Shown here in pieces: positions 11,688 through 20,469 of a DNA stretch of 64,000 bases (position 1 is the first letter of the stretch; the number at the start of each line of letters is the position of its first letter). Source of the stretch: Burkholderia sp. BCC1644 (GTDB lineage: Bacteria > Pseudomonadota > Gammaproteobacteria > Burkholderiales > Burkholderiaceae); assembly GCF_902833225.1 (NCBI RefSeq), contig NZ_CADFEI010000027.1, forward strand, positions 1 to 64,000, in the 5' to 3' direction. Under the pieces are notes generated by a model. That model was not told where the DNA came from. It saw nothing but the letters and a program-made list of their open reading frames with translations, and ran no database searches. A program made the position numbers and the translations under genes.

Positions 11688-11757
11688 GTTACCCGCTATT
11701 ACCCCGCACCGGCATGTCCCGGCCGTGACCGGTTACCGCAGGTTTCTTTGGGTTACC
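11688..11757. repeat. GTTACC repeats between phospholipase C and LysR genes
   Basis: The hexamer GTTACC occurs at 11688, 11732 and 11752, with the one-base variant ATTACC at 11698. Spacing is 10, 34 and 20 bp. The cluster lies in the short shared upstream region of two divergent genes, so it may be a regulator-binding array. No known consensus was matched. Confidence 0.4.
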
Positions 11758-11858
11758 CACAAGAATTTTTCGAAGCGACGCACGACGCGCCTTTCATGCG
11801 GCCGACACACGCGTGCGCTACGCTGACGCGCGACGAAGAAGGGGGGAGAAGCCGAGTC

Positions 11859-12776
11859 GTGTTCGATCAGCTGAAGGCGTTCCACGCGACCGTCCGGCAG
11901 GGCAGCATCACGCGCGCCGCGCGCCATCTGGGCGTGAGCCAGCCGACGATCGCCGCGCAGATCCGGCAGGTCGAGCAGGTGTACGGCGTCGAGCTGTTCT
12001 ACCGCAGCGGCCGCAAGCTCGAGGTCACCGAAACGGGCATCGAGCTGCTGCCGCTCATCGAGAAGATGATCGCGCTCGAGGCGCAGGCCGACATCATGCT
12101 GCGCAACGTCGGCGGCCTGTTCGAAGGCCACCTGCGGATCGGCGCGACGGGCCCGTACTACATCATGGATGCGGTCGGCCGTTTCTCGAACGCGCATCCG
12201 TCGATCGCGCTCACGTGCCGGATCGGCAACTCCGAGGAAATCCTGCAGGCGCTGCAGGAATTCCGCATCGACCTTACCGTCTCGTCGCAGCGCAACGACG
12301 CCGACGGCCTCGAACGCAAGGTAATCTCGACCGATCCGCTCGTGCTCGTCGTGCACCGCAACCATCCGCTCGCGCGGTTCGACGCGATCGATCCGGCGCA
12401 ACTCGCCGACGTGCGGCTGCTGATTCGCGAGGAAGGGTCGGTCACGCGCCGCTGCACGGAGACGATCCTCGCGGCGGCCGGTGTCGCGGCCGTGTCGGTT
12501 GCCGAGATCGGCAGCCGCGAAGCGATCCGCGAGGCGATCCTGCACGGCGTGGGCGGCAGCCTGTTTCCGCTCGGCGAGGCCGAGCGCCATCCGTATCTGC
12601 GTGTGATCGCGCTGCGCGGCGTCGAGACGACGATCGACGAATACGTGTACTACCTGAAGGCGCGCCGCCAGAGCCCCGCGATCGACGCGTTCCTTGCGTG
12701 CATCCTGCCGGACGGCGCCGAAGCGGCCGGGACCGCCGACGCAGGACCAACCGCGCGGCGGGCGAACGCGCGCTGA
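11859..12776 (+). CDS. LysR-family transcriptional regulator
   Basis: This is a 305-aa LysR protein starting at a GTG with GGGGGGAG 10 nt upstream. The N-terminal helix-turn-helix reads GSITRAARHLGVSQPTIAAQ (residues about 16-35) and continues with the usual linker helix (VELFYRSGRKLEVTETG). The C-terminal substrate-binding domain follows from about residue 90. The reading frame is open further upstream, but the LysR domain begins at this GTG. It diverges from the phospholipase gene and converges with the lactate permease gene, so either could be its target. Effector unknown. Confidence 0.88.
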   Translation: MFDQLKAFHATVRQGSITRAARHLGVSQPTIAAQIRQVEQVYGVELFYRSGRKLEVTETGIELLPLIEKMIALEAQADIMLRNVGGLFEGHLRIGATGPYYIMDAVGRFSNAHPSIALTCRIGNSEEILQALQEFRIDLTVSSQRNDADGLERKVISTDPLVLVVHRNHPLARFDAIDPAQLADVRLLIREEGSVTRRCTETILAAAGVAAVSVAEIGSREAIREAILHGVGGSLFPLGEAERHPYLRVIALRGVETTIDEYVYYLKARRQSPAIDAFLACILPDGAEAAGTADAGPTARRANAR

Positions 12777-12872
12777 ACTGCCGCGCGTTCGCCGGTTCCG
12801 CACTTGATCGGCGCTTTTCCCGCGCCTTCCCTCGCTTTTTCCTCGTGCCTTCCTTCTGTCGTTGCGCTCACA

Positions 12873-14513
12873 TCATTTCGGCAGTGCCGGAATCATCCAC
12901 GTCAGCACGTGCTGCTGCAGGAACACCAGCACGCCGAGCAGCAGCGTGAGGATCACGCTGTGCCAGAAGGTGCGCGCAAACACGACACCTTCCTGCCCTT
13001 TCAGGTCCGTCGTCGACACACCCGTCGCGATGTTCTGCGGCGAGATCATCTTGCCCATCACGCCGCCCGACGAGTTGGTCGCGGCCATCAGTACCGGATC
13101 GAGGCCGAGCTGCCGCGCGGCCACGACCTGCAGGTTGCCGAACAACGCGTTGCCCGACGTGTCGCTGCCGGACAGGAACACGGCGATCCAGCCGAGCGAC
13201 GCGGATACCAGCGGGAACAGCGCGCCCGTCGACGCGACGCCGGTGCCGAGCGTGTAGCTGATCCCCGAGTAGTTCAGCAGGTACGCGAGCCCGACGATCA
13301 TCATCACCGTGACGATCGCGATCCACGTCTGCCGCCACGTCTTCACCACGCATTCGAGGAACGCGCCGGCGCCGGTGCGCGTCAGCGCGGCCGTGATGAT
13401 CGCCGACAGCAGGATCGCGGTGCCCGTGCCGAGCGGCTGGAAGTCCCAGATCGCCGCATACGGCTTGTGATACAGCGACACGAACACCGCGTTGTGCAGG
13501 CCCGGCCACTTGATCTTCACGTCGCCGATCATCGCGACGTTCGCGTGCACCCACACGATCACGACCACCGACACGACGAGCCACGGCAGCCAGCCGCCGA
13601 AGCCCGCGCGCGCCGCGCCGGCCGTCGCCGGCACGCTGCGCGCGAGCGCGTATTGCGGATCGGGCTGCGGCCTCCACACCTGCAGGAAGCCGATCGTCAC
13701 GATCAGCGACGTGAGCGACGACAGCACGTCGGTGAGCTGATAGCCGAGGAAGTTCGACGTGACGAACTGCGCGATCGCGAAGCTGGCGCCCGACACGAGC
13801 AGCGCCGGCCACAGCTGCCTGATCGAACGCAGCCCGCCATACGCGCCGACCACGTAGAACGGCAGCAGCAACGCGAAGAACGGCAACTGGCGGCCGACCA
13901 TCTGCGCGAGCGTCGCGGGCGGCAGCGACGTGACCGCGCCGAGCACGGTGATCGGCACGCCGAGCGCGCCGAACGCGACCGGCGCGGTGTTGAACAGCAG
14001 CGTATAGGTGAGCGCTTCGAGCGCGGGGAAGCCGAGCGCGATCAGCAGTGCGCTCGTGATCGCGACCGGCGTGCCGAATCCCGAGATCCCTTCGAGCAGG
14101 CACCCGAACGAGAACGCGACGACGAGCAGCACGAGGCGGCGGTCGTCGGGCAGGTTGTCGAGCATCCACTGCCGGAACTGGTCGAAGCGGCCCGACTTCA
14201 CCGCGATGTTGTACAGCAGCAGCGCGTTGAAGACGATCCACATCACCGGCACGACCGCGAGCGCCATGCCGGCGCCGACCGCATTGAACGCGAGCCCGGC
14301 CGGCATGCCCCATGCGCCGATCGCGACCGCGAGGCCGGCGACGAGCCCGGCGAGCGACGCCTGCCACGCGGGGCGGCGCAGCACGCCGAGCGCGATCAGC
14401 GCGACGGCAATCGGGATCGCGGCGACGAGGAACGACAGGAGCAGCGAGTTGGCGACGGGCGTCAACGGCTGCGCGAAGACGATGCCTGGCGGTAGGGCGT
14501 CGGTAGGGTTCAT
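12873..14513 (-). CDS. lldP: L-lactate permease
   Basis: This 546-aa inner-membrane symporter of the LctP family has about 12-14 hydrophobic segments, and conserved LLEGISGFGTPVAI and SGSDTSGNALFGNLQ plus NSSGGVMGKMISPQNIA match the family. Role: proton-coupled uptake of L-lactate (and glycolate in relatives). It is not followed by lactate dehydrogenase genes here, so it stands alone. Its 5' leader contains the 51-bp hairpin repeat array (14527-14700), starting only 14 bp upstream of the start codon. Confidence 0.93.
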   Translation of the reverse strand: MNPTDALPPGIVFAQPLTPVANSLLLSFLVAAIPIAVALIALGVLRRPAWQASLAGLVAGLAVAIGAWGMPAGLAFNAVGAGMALAVVPVMWIVFNALLLYNIAVKSGRFDQFRQWMLDNLPDDRRLVLLVVAFSFGCLLEGISGFGTPVAITSALLIALGFPALEALTYTLLFNTAPVAFGALGVPITVLGAVTSLPPATLAQMVGRQLPFFALLLPFYVVGAYGGLRSIRQLWPALLVSGASFAIAQFVTSNFLGYQLTDVLSSLTSLIVTIGFLQVWRPQPDPQYALARSVPATAGAARAGFGGWLPWLVVSVVVIVWVHANVAMIGDVKIKWPGLHNAVFVSLYHKPYAAIWDFQPLGTGTAILLSAIITAALTRTGAGAFLECVVKTWRQTWIAIVTVMMIVGLAYLLNYSGISYTLGTGVASTGALFPLVSASLGWIAVFLSGSDTSGNALFGNLQVVAARQLGLDPVLMAATNSSGGVMGKMISPQNIATGVSTTDLKGQEGVVFARTFWHSVILTLLLGVLVFLQQHVLTWMIPALPK

Positions 14514-14526
14514 CGTGTCTCCAGAT

Positions 14527-14700
14527 GTCGACCCGAGTTGGCGCTTCGGCGCTTACTCGGGTCCCATGCCTTGTGCGGTCGACCCGGGTTGGCGCTTCGG
14601 CGCGTACTCGGGTCCCATGCCTTGTGCGGTCGACCCGGGTTTGTGCTTCGGCGCGTACTCAGGTCCCATGCCTTGCGCGGCCGCCCCGGGTTGGCATGTC
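14527..14700. repeat. Array of 51-bp hairpin-forming tandem repeats upstream of lldP
   Basis: Three full units start at 14527, 14578 and 14629, with a degenerate fourth from 14680. Each unit begins GTCGACCCGRGTTGGCGC and ends CCCATGCCTTGTGCG. Within unit 1, GACCCGAGT pairs with ACTCGGGTC, and an inner GCGC-TTCG-GCGC forms a UUCG-type tetraloop hairpin. Unit 2 keeps the fold with a G-T wobble; unit 3 is more degenerate. The unit length is a multiple of three, so open frames in several phases are a by-product. The rest of the gap (14701-15082) shows no gene; it probably holds promoters. Confidence 0.85.
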
Positions 14701-15082
14701 GATGCCCCGGGTTCGGTACAAGGCGATGTCCTGCCGTCACGGCCACGATCAGGCGCTTGCGTACGCAACGACGTTGCACGGCCAACCGATCGGTCGCTTA
14801 AAAGAGGTTAGGAGGCGCGCGGCGCTTGTACAAGGGGGGACAAGCCCGATGCGTGACGACCCGATACCGGCCATCCGCCGCACGATGGCAGGCGGATGGC
14901 GAGCGGCTGACGCGCTCGACAGGAAGCCCGGCCGTGCCGTCGCCCGCACAATGTTGCGCGCGCGACAAAGGTGACTGACGGCAACGAGGGTGTTTCGTTT
15001 GGCATCCGAAGCCTAGACTGGCTGCATCGATTCCGCCCGAGCCAGACGCGGCGCGGCACCGGAACCTCTCGGAGCACACACG

Positions 15083-15394
15083 ATGAAGACGATGAAACAC
15101 GCGGCATGCGCCGTCCTGCTCGTCGGCGCGGCCTTCGCCGCCCATGCGCAGACGGCATCGACGGTGACGCGCGCGCAGGTCCGCCAGGAACTCGTGGAGT
15201 TGCAGGCCGCCGGCTACCGGACGAGCCTCGCAAGCAGTCCCGACTTTCCGGAGAACATGCAGGCGATCATGCAGCGTGCCGCGCAGGCGCGCGGCGACAA
15301 TGCCGGTTACGGCAGCGACGGCCGGGCGAACGTGGAATCAGGCAAGCCGGCGCTGCCGCACGCGATCGATCGCGGCACGTACGCGCATCACTGA
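15083..15394 (+). CDS. DUF4148 secreted small protein
   Basis: This 103-aa protein has a Sec signal peptide (MKTMKHAACAVLLVGAAFAAHA, cleaved near residue 22). The mature part VTRAQVRQELVELQAAGYR fits the DUF4148 family common in Burkholderiales. A weak CGGAG ribosome site precedes the ATG. No function is established for the family. It is monocistronic and converges with gshA. Confidence 0.8.
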   Translation: MKTMKHAACAVLLVGAAFAAHAQTASTVTRAQVRQELVELQAAGYRTSLASSPDFPENMQAIMQRAAQARGDNAGYGSDGRANVESGKPALPHAIDRGTYAHH

Positions 15395-15465
15395 TTCGAT
15401 GACTGAAGGAACCGGATGGATCGCACCGCGGCGCGGCGCACCAGCGCCGGCCGCGTGCGCGATCG

Positions 15466-17079
15466 TCACACGCTGAAGCGGTTCAGCGTATACGCGCGAT
15501 AGGCCGCGACGAACGCGTCGAACGATCCGGCCTCCTTCGCTTCGAGCTCGGCCTGCTCGGCCAGCGACTTCGCGGCGAGCGCCTGCTCGGTGCGCAGCGT
15601 GTCCGCCGACGGCGGATGGGCGCGGAAATGCGCGGCATGCGCTTCGCTCTGTGCCAGTGCGAACGCGAGGAACGACTGCCCGTTGTCGCGCATCGTGCGC
15701 AGCACGCGCGCGGATGGCGTACGCTCCGGATCGGCAAGCTTCTCGCGCTGCGCGGCAATCGCGCGCGCATGCTCGTCGCCGCCGCGGATTTCGTCGAGAC
15801 GGCGGCCGATGGTTTCGATGTCGGCCATCAGCTCGTCCGCCCACGCCTGCATCGTGACCGACTGGCCGTCGCGCGTGAGCGTGAGCCCCGGCTTGCGGCC
15901 TTCCATCGTCACGCTGCCGAAGTTCGCATTCGCTTCCTTGTACGCATCGCAGTCGAGCGGCGCGCTCTCGTCCAGCGCACACGCGAGCAGGAATGCGTCG
16001 ATGAAGCGCGCGGTTTCCAGCGCGATGCCGGTCGGCTCGAACGGATCGATGTCGAGACAACGTACCTCGATGTACTGCACGCCACGCGACGCGAGCGCAT
16101 GCAGCGGCCGCTCGCCCGAATACGTGACGCGCTTCGGCCGGATCGTCGAGTAGAACTCGTTCTCGATCTGCAGCACGTTCGTGTTGATCTGGATCCACTC
16201 GCCGTCGCGATGCGTGCCGATTGCCTCGTACGCCGGATACGGTTCGCTCACGGCCTTCGACAGCGCGTCGAGGTAGCCGGGCAGCGTGTTGTAGTCGACG
16301 TGCAGCGCGGCCTGGGCCGTCGTGTTCGAGTAGCCGAGATCGCTCATCCGCAGGCTCGTCGCATACGGCAGGTACAGCGTATCGGCGTCGAACGTGTCGA
16401 GCTTGTGCGGCTTGCCGCGCAGGAACTTCGTGTCGAGCGCGGGCGATGCGCCGAACAGGTACATCAGCAGCCAGCTGCGGCGGCGGAAGTTGCGGATCTG
16501 CGCGAGATAGCGTTCCGACTGGTAATCGACGAGCGTGGCCGTCGAGCCTTCGTCCGCATGCAGGCGCCGCCACACTTCTTCATGCAGCGAGTAGTTGTAG
16601 TGGATGCCCGCGATGCACTGCATCGTGCGGCCGTAGCGATACGCGAGGCCGCGCCGGTACACCGTCTTCAGGCGGCCGATGTTCGACGAGCCGTAGTCGG
16701 CGATCGGAATCTGGTCGTCGGCCGGCAGCAGGCCCGGCATCGAATCGTTCCACAGCATCTCGTCGCCGAGCGACGCATAGACGTAGCGATGCAGATCGTC
16801 GAGGCGTTCGAGCGTGATCGCGGCGTCGCCTTCAGCGGGCGTGATCAGCTCGATCAGCGCTTCGGAATAGTCGGTCGTCAGCGCCGGATGCGTGAGCGCC
16901 GAACCAAGCGCGCGCGGATGCGGCGTGAACGCGATCATCCCGTCGCGCGTCACGCGCAGGCTTTCCTTTTCGATGCCGCGCAGGCCGTCGGGCAGATGCT
17001 GCCGCGTCGGGCCCGAGCTCAGTGCTTCGAGGCGATTCAGCAGCAGTTCGGACTGGCGGTGAGTCATGGTGTTCGACAT
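15466..17079 (-). CDS. gshA: Glutamate-cysteine ligase
   Basis: This 537-aa cytosolic enzyme makes gamma-glutamylcysteine from glutamate and cysteine with ATP, the first step of glutathione synthesis. Family hallmarks are LRGIEKESLRVTRDG near residue 30, TTDYSEALIELITP and the CIAGIHYNYSL metal/ATP region. A second ATG is available at 17067. The leader contains a perfect 10-bp GC hairpin 20 nt before the start (17099-17126). It stands alone; gshB is not in the window. Confidence 0.95.
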   Translation of the reverse strand: MSNTMTHRQSELLLNRLEALSSGPTRQHLPDGLRGIEKESLRVTRDGMIAFTPHPRALGSALTHPALTTDYSEALIELITPAEGDAAITLERLDDLHRYVYASLGDEMLWNDSMPGLLPADDQIPIADYGSSNIGRLKTVYRRGLAYRYGRTMQCIAGIHYNYSLHEEVWRRLHADEGSTATLVDYQSERYLAQIRNFRRRSWLLMYLFGASPALDTKFLRGKPHKLDTFDADTLYLPYATSLRMSDLGYSNTTAQAALHVDYNTLPGYLDALSKAVSEPYPAYEAIGTHRDGEWIQINTNVLQIENEFYSTIRPKRVTYSGERPLHALASRGVQYIEVRCLDIDPFEPTGIALETARFIDAFLLACALDESAPLDCDAYKEANANFGSVTMEGRKPGLTLTRDGQSVTMQAWADELMADIETIGRRLDEIRGGDEHARAIAAQREKLADPERTPSARVLRTMRDNGQSFLAFALAQSEAHAAHFRAHPPSADTLRTEQALAAKSLAEQAELEAKEAGSFDAFVAAYRAYTLNRFSV

Positions 17080-17098
17080 GGAGACGCAAGTGCGTGAC

Positions 17099-17126
17099 GG
17101 CCGCGCGCAGAACGCCGCGCGCGGCC
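17099..17126 (-). promoter_or_regulatory. Strong GC hairpin in the gshA leader
   Basis: GGCCGCGCGC and GCGCGCGGCC form a perfect 10-bp stem with an 8-nt loop, 20 nt before the gshA start codon. There is no T-run, so termination is unlikely. It could influence translation or mRNA stability, or be chance in GC-rich DNA. Confidence 0.4.
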
Positions 17127-17555
17127 GGCTGGATTGTTGGTCGCTTCGTTGGTAGCGGGCACTTTAACATCTCGCCGAAACACGCGCTTGAGGTGGCTCC
17201 GGGCAGGGTGCGCGGGCCGGAGCGGGCCGCCGGACGGGCCGGTCGCGGCGCTCGCGACAGGTGTGACCGGTTCCAGACGGCGCCGGCGGGCGAGTCGATC
17301 CTGCGAATTCGTCGGACGGAACGTGAAGCGGGAACGGGTGGCGGAAGGTGCAACCGCGCCGCCGAACCGACCGGGGAAACGGCGCGTGCGGCCGCATCGC
17401 ACGCGCGGCGTCCGGCAGGCGCCGGATTCGAGGGGTTGCCGCGATGGCCCGCATCTGGCGGACGGCCCTGGGGAGGTATGCACGGCCTGCGCAACGCGTT
17501 GCATCGCGAACCGGTCTGGTCGCAGCCGGTCGCACCCGGCCGCATGTCGCCGCGA
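17127..17555. other. Intergenic stretch with no recognisable gene
   Basis: A GC-rich spacer between the gshA leader and the alkA stop. The gshA promoter should lie near 17130-17180, where the base composition is more mixed. No frame with convincing coding character, repeat or terminator was seen. Confidence 0.5.
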
Positions 17556-18515
17556 TTATCCGCCGCGCGCGCCGCCCGCCCGGTCGGCCACTTCGTTCCA
17601 CAAATGAAGCGCCGCATACGCACGCCACGGCCGCCAGCCTTCGGTGCGGCGCTTCTGGCTGGTGAGCCGGTCGAGCGCCGGATCGCGCGCGGCGATCGAC
17701 TGCATCAGCACGAGATCGGAGGCCGGCCACGCGTCCGGGTCACGCCATGCGCGCATCGCGATGTATTCGACGGTCCACGGGCCGATGCCCGGCAGATCGA
17801 GCCACGCGTTGCGCAGCGTCGCGAGATCGGCATGCGCGCGATCGACCGGCACGTCGCCGGCCGCCACCGCGCGCGCCACGCCCGTCAGCGCCGCCACCCG
17901 CTTGCCGGGCATCCCGATCTTGTCGAGATCGCACGCGGCCAGCGCGTCGGGAGTCGGGAAACGCCACACCGGGGCGCCGTCGTCTTCATGAATCACCCGC
18001 TCGCCGGCCCGTTCGACGAGCCGGCCGACGATCGTCGTCGCGGCCTTCACGCTCACCTGCTGGCCGACGATCGCACGCACGGCCAGCTCGAACCCCGACC
18101 ACGCGCCGGGCACGCGCAACCCCGGCGCGGCCTCGACGAGCGGCGCGAACCACGGATCGCGCGCGAGCCCGCCGCCGATCGCGGCCGGATCGGCGCCGAG
18201 GTCGAACATCGTCGCGACGCGCGCGGCGAACGCATCGTCGACATGGCGTGCAATGGCCCCTTCGACGGTCGCGATCAGGCAATGCTTGCGCGGATGTTTC
18301 GTGACGGTGAGCCGGCCGGCATCGCCGTGCAGGTCGACGATGCGGCGATACACGCCGTCCGCGACCTGCTCGACGCCCGGAATCGCGCGCCCGCTGAAGA
18401 AGCGCAGCACGCGCGCCCAGTCGTACGGCGCCTTGTAGCGCAGCTCCATCTGCGCGAACGGCGGCACCTGGCCGCCGTTCGCGATGGACGTGATCGTTGC
18501 TTTATCGATGCTCAA
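17556..18515 (-). CDS. alkA: DNA-3-methyladenine glycosylase II
   Basis: This 319-aa HhH-GPD glycosylase removes alkylated bases from DNA. The helix-hairpin-helix LPGIGPWTVEYIAMRAW is followed by the catalytic Asp (about D267) in WPASDLVL. An AlkA-type N-terminal domain precedes it, including AIVGQQVSVKAA. The start is a TTG whose bases overlap the ada stop (TTGA), and GGAGG lies about 9-10 nt upstream, so the gene is translated as the second cistron of an ada-alkA operon. Expression is expected to follow Ada methylation. Confidence 0.9.
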   Translation of the reverse strand: MSIDKATITSIANGGQVPPFAQMELRYKAPYDWARVLRFFSGRAIPGVEQVADGVYRRIVDLHGDAGRLTVTKHPRKHCLIATVEGAIARHVDDAFAARVATMFDLGADPAAIGGGLARDPWFAPLVEAAPGLRVPGAWSGFELAVRAIVGQQVSVKAATTIVGRLVERAGERVIHEDDGAPVWRFPTPDALAACDLDKIGMPGKRVAALTGVARAVAAGDVPVDRAHADLATLRNAWLDLPGIGPWTVEYIAMRAWRDPDAWPASDLVLMQSIAARDPALDRLTSQKRRTEGWRPWRAYAALHLWNEVADRAGGARGG

Positions 18516-19603
18516 ACCGCACTGCCCTCCGTCATGGCTTCGGCTTCATCGTTGCGGCTATGACGCGCCTCGGACGCGAGCAGCGTCGCCTTGCGGCGCA
18601 CGCCCCAGCGATATCCGGCGAGCGCGCCGCCCTTTTGCACGACACGGTGGCACGGGATCGCAAGCGCGACCGGATTCGACGCACACGCGGACGCGACCGC
18701 CCGCACCGCGCGCGGCGAACCGAGCGCCTCGGCAATCTCCGAATAGCTGCGTGTTTCGCCGTACGGAATATGCGTCAACGCTTCCCACACACGCTGCTGG
18801 AACGCGGTCGGCGCGATGTCGAGCGGCAGGTCGAACGCGTGTCGCGTGCCGTCGAGATACGCACGAATCTGCGTGATGAACGGCGCGAGCCGCGCAGACG
18901 CTTCGACCAGCTCGGCCCGCGCGAACGCGTCCTTCAGCTCGCCGACGAGCGCCGCCGGTTCATCGCCGAACGCGATCCGGCAGATGCCCTGTTCGGTTGC
19001 GGCGACGAGCACCGTACCGAGCGACGTCGACGCGGTCGCATAGTCGATCCGGAGGCCCGCGCCCTGGCGACGGAACGCGGACGGCGCCATCCCGAGCTCG
19101 CGCGGCACCGATGCATAGAGCCGCGACGGCGAGTTGAAACCGGCGTCGACGGCCGCCTGCGTGACCGGCTGCCCGCTTTGCAGCGCCTGCCGCAGCGCGG
19201 CGCCGCGCTGCGCGGCCTGGTACTGGCGCGGCGACACGCCGACCACGCGCTTGAAGAGCCGCTGCAGATGGAACGGACTCACGTGCACGGCGTCGCTCAG
19301 CTGCTGCAGCGTGAGCCGTTCGGCATGCGCGTCGAGCACCGCGCATGCGCGGTTGACGATCTCGAGCTCGCGCGGCAGCCCTTCCGGCTGGCAGCGCTTG
19401 CAGGGGCGGAAGCCGGCCGCACGCGCGGCCGCCGGATCGGCGAAGAAGGACACATTCTCGCGACGCGGCAGCCGCGACGCGCAGGTCGGACGGCAGAACA
19501 CGCCGGTCGTGCTCACGGCATAGAAGAACGCGCCGTCCGCATGCGGATCGCGCTCGGTCACGGCGCCCCAGCGGGCATCGTCGGTCGGATAGGCGGTTTT
19601 CAT
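18512..19603 (-). CDS. ada: Bifunctional methylated-DNA repair protein and transcriptional activator Ada
   Basis: This 363-aa protein has the three Ada parts in order: an N-terminal zinc/methyl-acceptor domain with C37, C41, C68 and C71 (FCRPTC, CKRC); an AraC-type helix-turn-helix (residues about 85-175); and a C-terminal O6-alkylguanine methyltransferase with the active site PCHRV (C318). Length is close to E. coli Ada (354 aa). The ATG at 19603 has AGGT 5 nt upstream. A 27-bp imperfect palindrome lies just upstream (19619-19645). It is co-transcribed with alkA. Confidence 0.94.
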   Translation of the reverse strand: MKTAYPTDDARWGAVTERDPHADGAFFYAVSTTGVFCRPTCASRLPRRENVSFFADPAAARAAGFRPCKRCQPEGLPRELEIVNRACAVLDAHAERLTLQQLSDAVHVSPFHLQRLFKRVVGVSPRQYQAAQRGAALRQALQSGQPVTQAAVDAGFNSPSRLYASVPRELGMAPSAFRRQGAGLRIDYATASTSLGTVLVAATEQGICRIAFGDEPAALVGELKDAFARAELVEASARLAPFITQIRAYLDGTRHAFDLPLDIAPTAFQQRVWEALTHIPYGETRSYSEIAEALGSPRAVRAVASACASNPVALAIPCHRVVQKGGALAGYRWGVRRKATLLASEARHSRNDEAEAMTEGSAV

Positions 19604-19618
19604 CTGAACCTCGCACTC

Positions 19619-19645
19619 TCTAGTGTAGATGGTGCCTACTCTAGA
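19619..19645 (-). promoter_or_regulatory. Operator-like palindrome upstream of ada
   Basis: TCTAGTGTAG-N7-CTACTCTAGA; 9 of 10 positions pair. It sits 16 bp before the ada start, so it is probably at or just after the transcription start. It is not the E. coli Ada box. Binding by Ada itself is an inference. Confidence 0.5.
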
Positions 19646-19843
19646 CATCGGCGCATGCCGTCGCGCCCTGAATCTTGCTCTGTGATTCGCGGCGGCGAAC
19701 CGGGGACACATCGATCGACGATAAATCCGACAAAACGTCCGAAGTGCCTGCTCCGGCGCGGTTTTCGTCATCGCCCCGTCACCCTTTTGCTGCAGTGCGG
19801 ATGCGACAAATCGCCGTCCTGACGTTTTTTTGCATTCGGAATA

Positions 19844-19872
19844 TTGCGTCGCACCATCGCCGTGTGTATAGT
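19844..19872 (+). promoter_or_regulatory. Promoter of candidate small RNA
   Basis: TTGCGT (19844-19849), 17-bp spacer, TATAGT (19867-19872). Spacing is ideal and no coding sequence follows before the terminator at 19912-19945. Confidence 0.6.
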
Positions 19873-19878
19873 TGGAAC

Positions 19879-19945
19879 TGTCTCCTCCATGTCTCCTCCT
19901 GATATGGATTAAGCCCGTTCCGCACTGCGTGAACGGGCTTTTTTT
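19879..19945 (+). ncRNA. Candidate small RNA with two anti-Shine-Dalgarno motifs
   Basis: A promoter (TTGCGT-17-TATAGT) is followed after about 35 nt of transcript by a classic rho-independent terminator: AGCCCGTTC, 10-nt loop, GAACGGGCT and a 7-T run ending at 19945. The predicted transcript is about 65-70 nt with no long frame. Its single-stranded 5' part contains CTCCTCC and TCTCCTCCTGAT, complementary to ribosome-binding sites, a feature of trans-acting regulatory RNAs. It lies between ada (minus strand) and the VOC gene. The exact start is estimated; no Rfam identity is claimed. Confidence 0.6.
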
Positions 19946-20034
19946 CGTCTGTCGATTGTGCCGTGTTCCGGCCGGCGGCGCAGGCGCGATGCGTCTACAC
20001 TCGATGCTCGTCGACAGCGAAGGAGTATCCGTTC

Positions 20035-20448
20035 ATGAAGCCCACCATCCGCGGAATCGATCACATCGTGCTGCGCGTGACCGACATGGCGGCGATGACG
20101 CGCTTTTACTGCGACGCCGTCGGCTGCCATGTGGAGAAGGAGCAGCCCGATCTGGGCCTCGTGCAGCTGCGCGCCGGCGATGCGCTGATCGACCTGCTGA
20201 CCGTCGGCGGCCCGATCGACCGCGCCGACAGCGGGCCGCCCGGCACCGGGCGCAACCTCGATCACCTGTGCCTGCGCGTCGAGCCGTTCGATCCCGACGC
20301 ATTGATCGCCCATTTCGCCGCGCATGGCGCGAACCCAGGCGCCCCGGCGGAACGCTACGGCGCCGGCGGCTACGGGCCGTCGATCTACCTGTTCGACCCG
20401 GAAGGCAACATGGTCGAATTCAAGGGGCCGCCGGCCGCGATCGGCTGA
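20035..20448 (+). CDS. VOC-family (glyoxalase/dioxygenase fold) protein
   Basis: This 137-aa protein forms one vicinal-oxygen-chelate domain: it starts with the metal-ligand strand GIDHIVLRVTDM, has NLDHLCLRVEPF in the middle and YLFDPEGNMVEFKGP at the end, giving His/His/Glu metal ligands. AAGGAG lies 8 nt before the ATG. Substrate unknown; virulence-associated VOC proteins and glyoxalase-like enzymes share this pattern. It is monocistronic and convergent with yaeQ. Confidence 0.85.
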   Translation: MKPTIRGIDHIVLRVTDMAAMTRFYCDAVGCHVEKEQPDLGLVQLRAGDALIDLLTVGGPIDRADSGPPGTGRNLDHLCLRVEPFDPDALIAHFAAHGANPGAPAERYGAGGYGPSIYLFDPEGNMVEFKGPPAAIG

Positions 20449-20469
20449 ACGCGGCCGGCACACGGGCCG

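Noticed and set aside
14527-14700. CRISPR array
   Set aside because: Units are contiguous 51-bp tandem repeats without unique spacers, and no cas gene is near.
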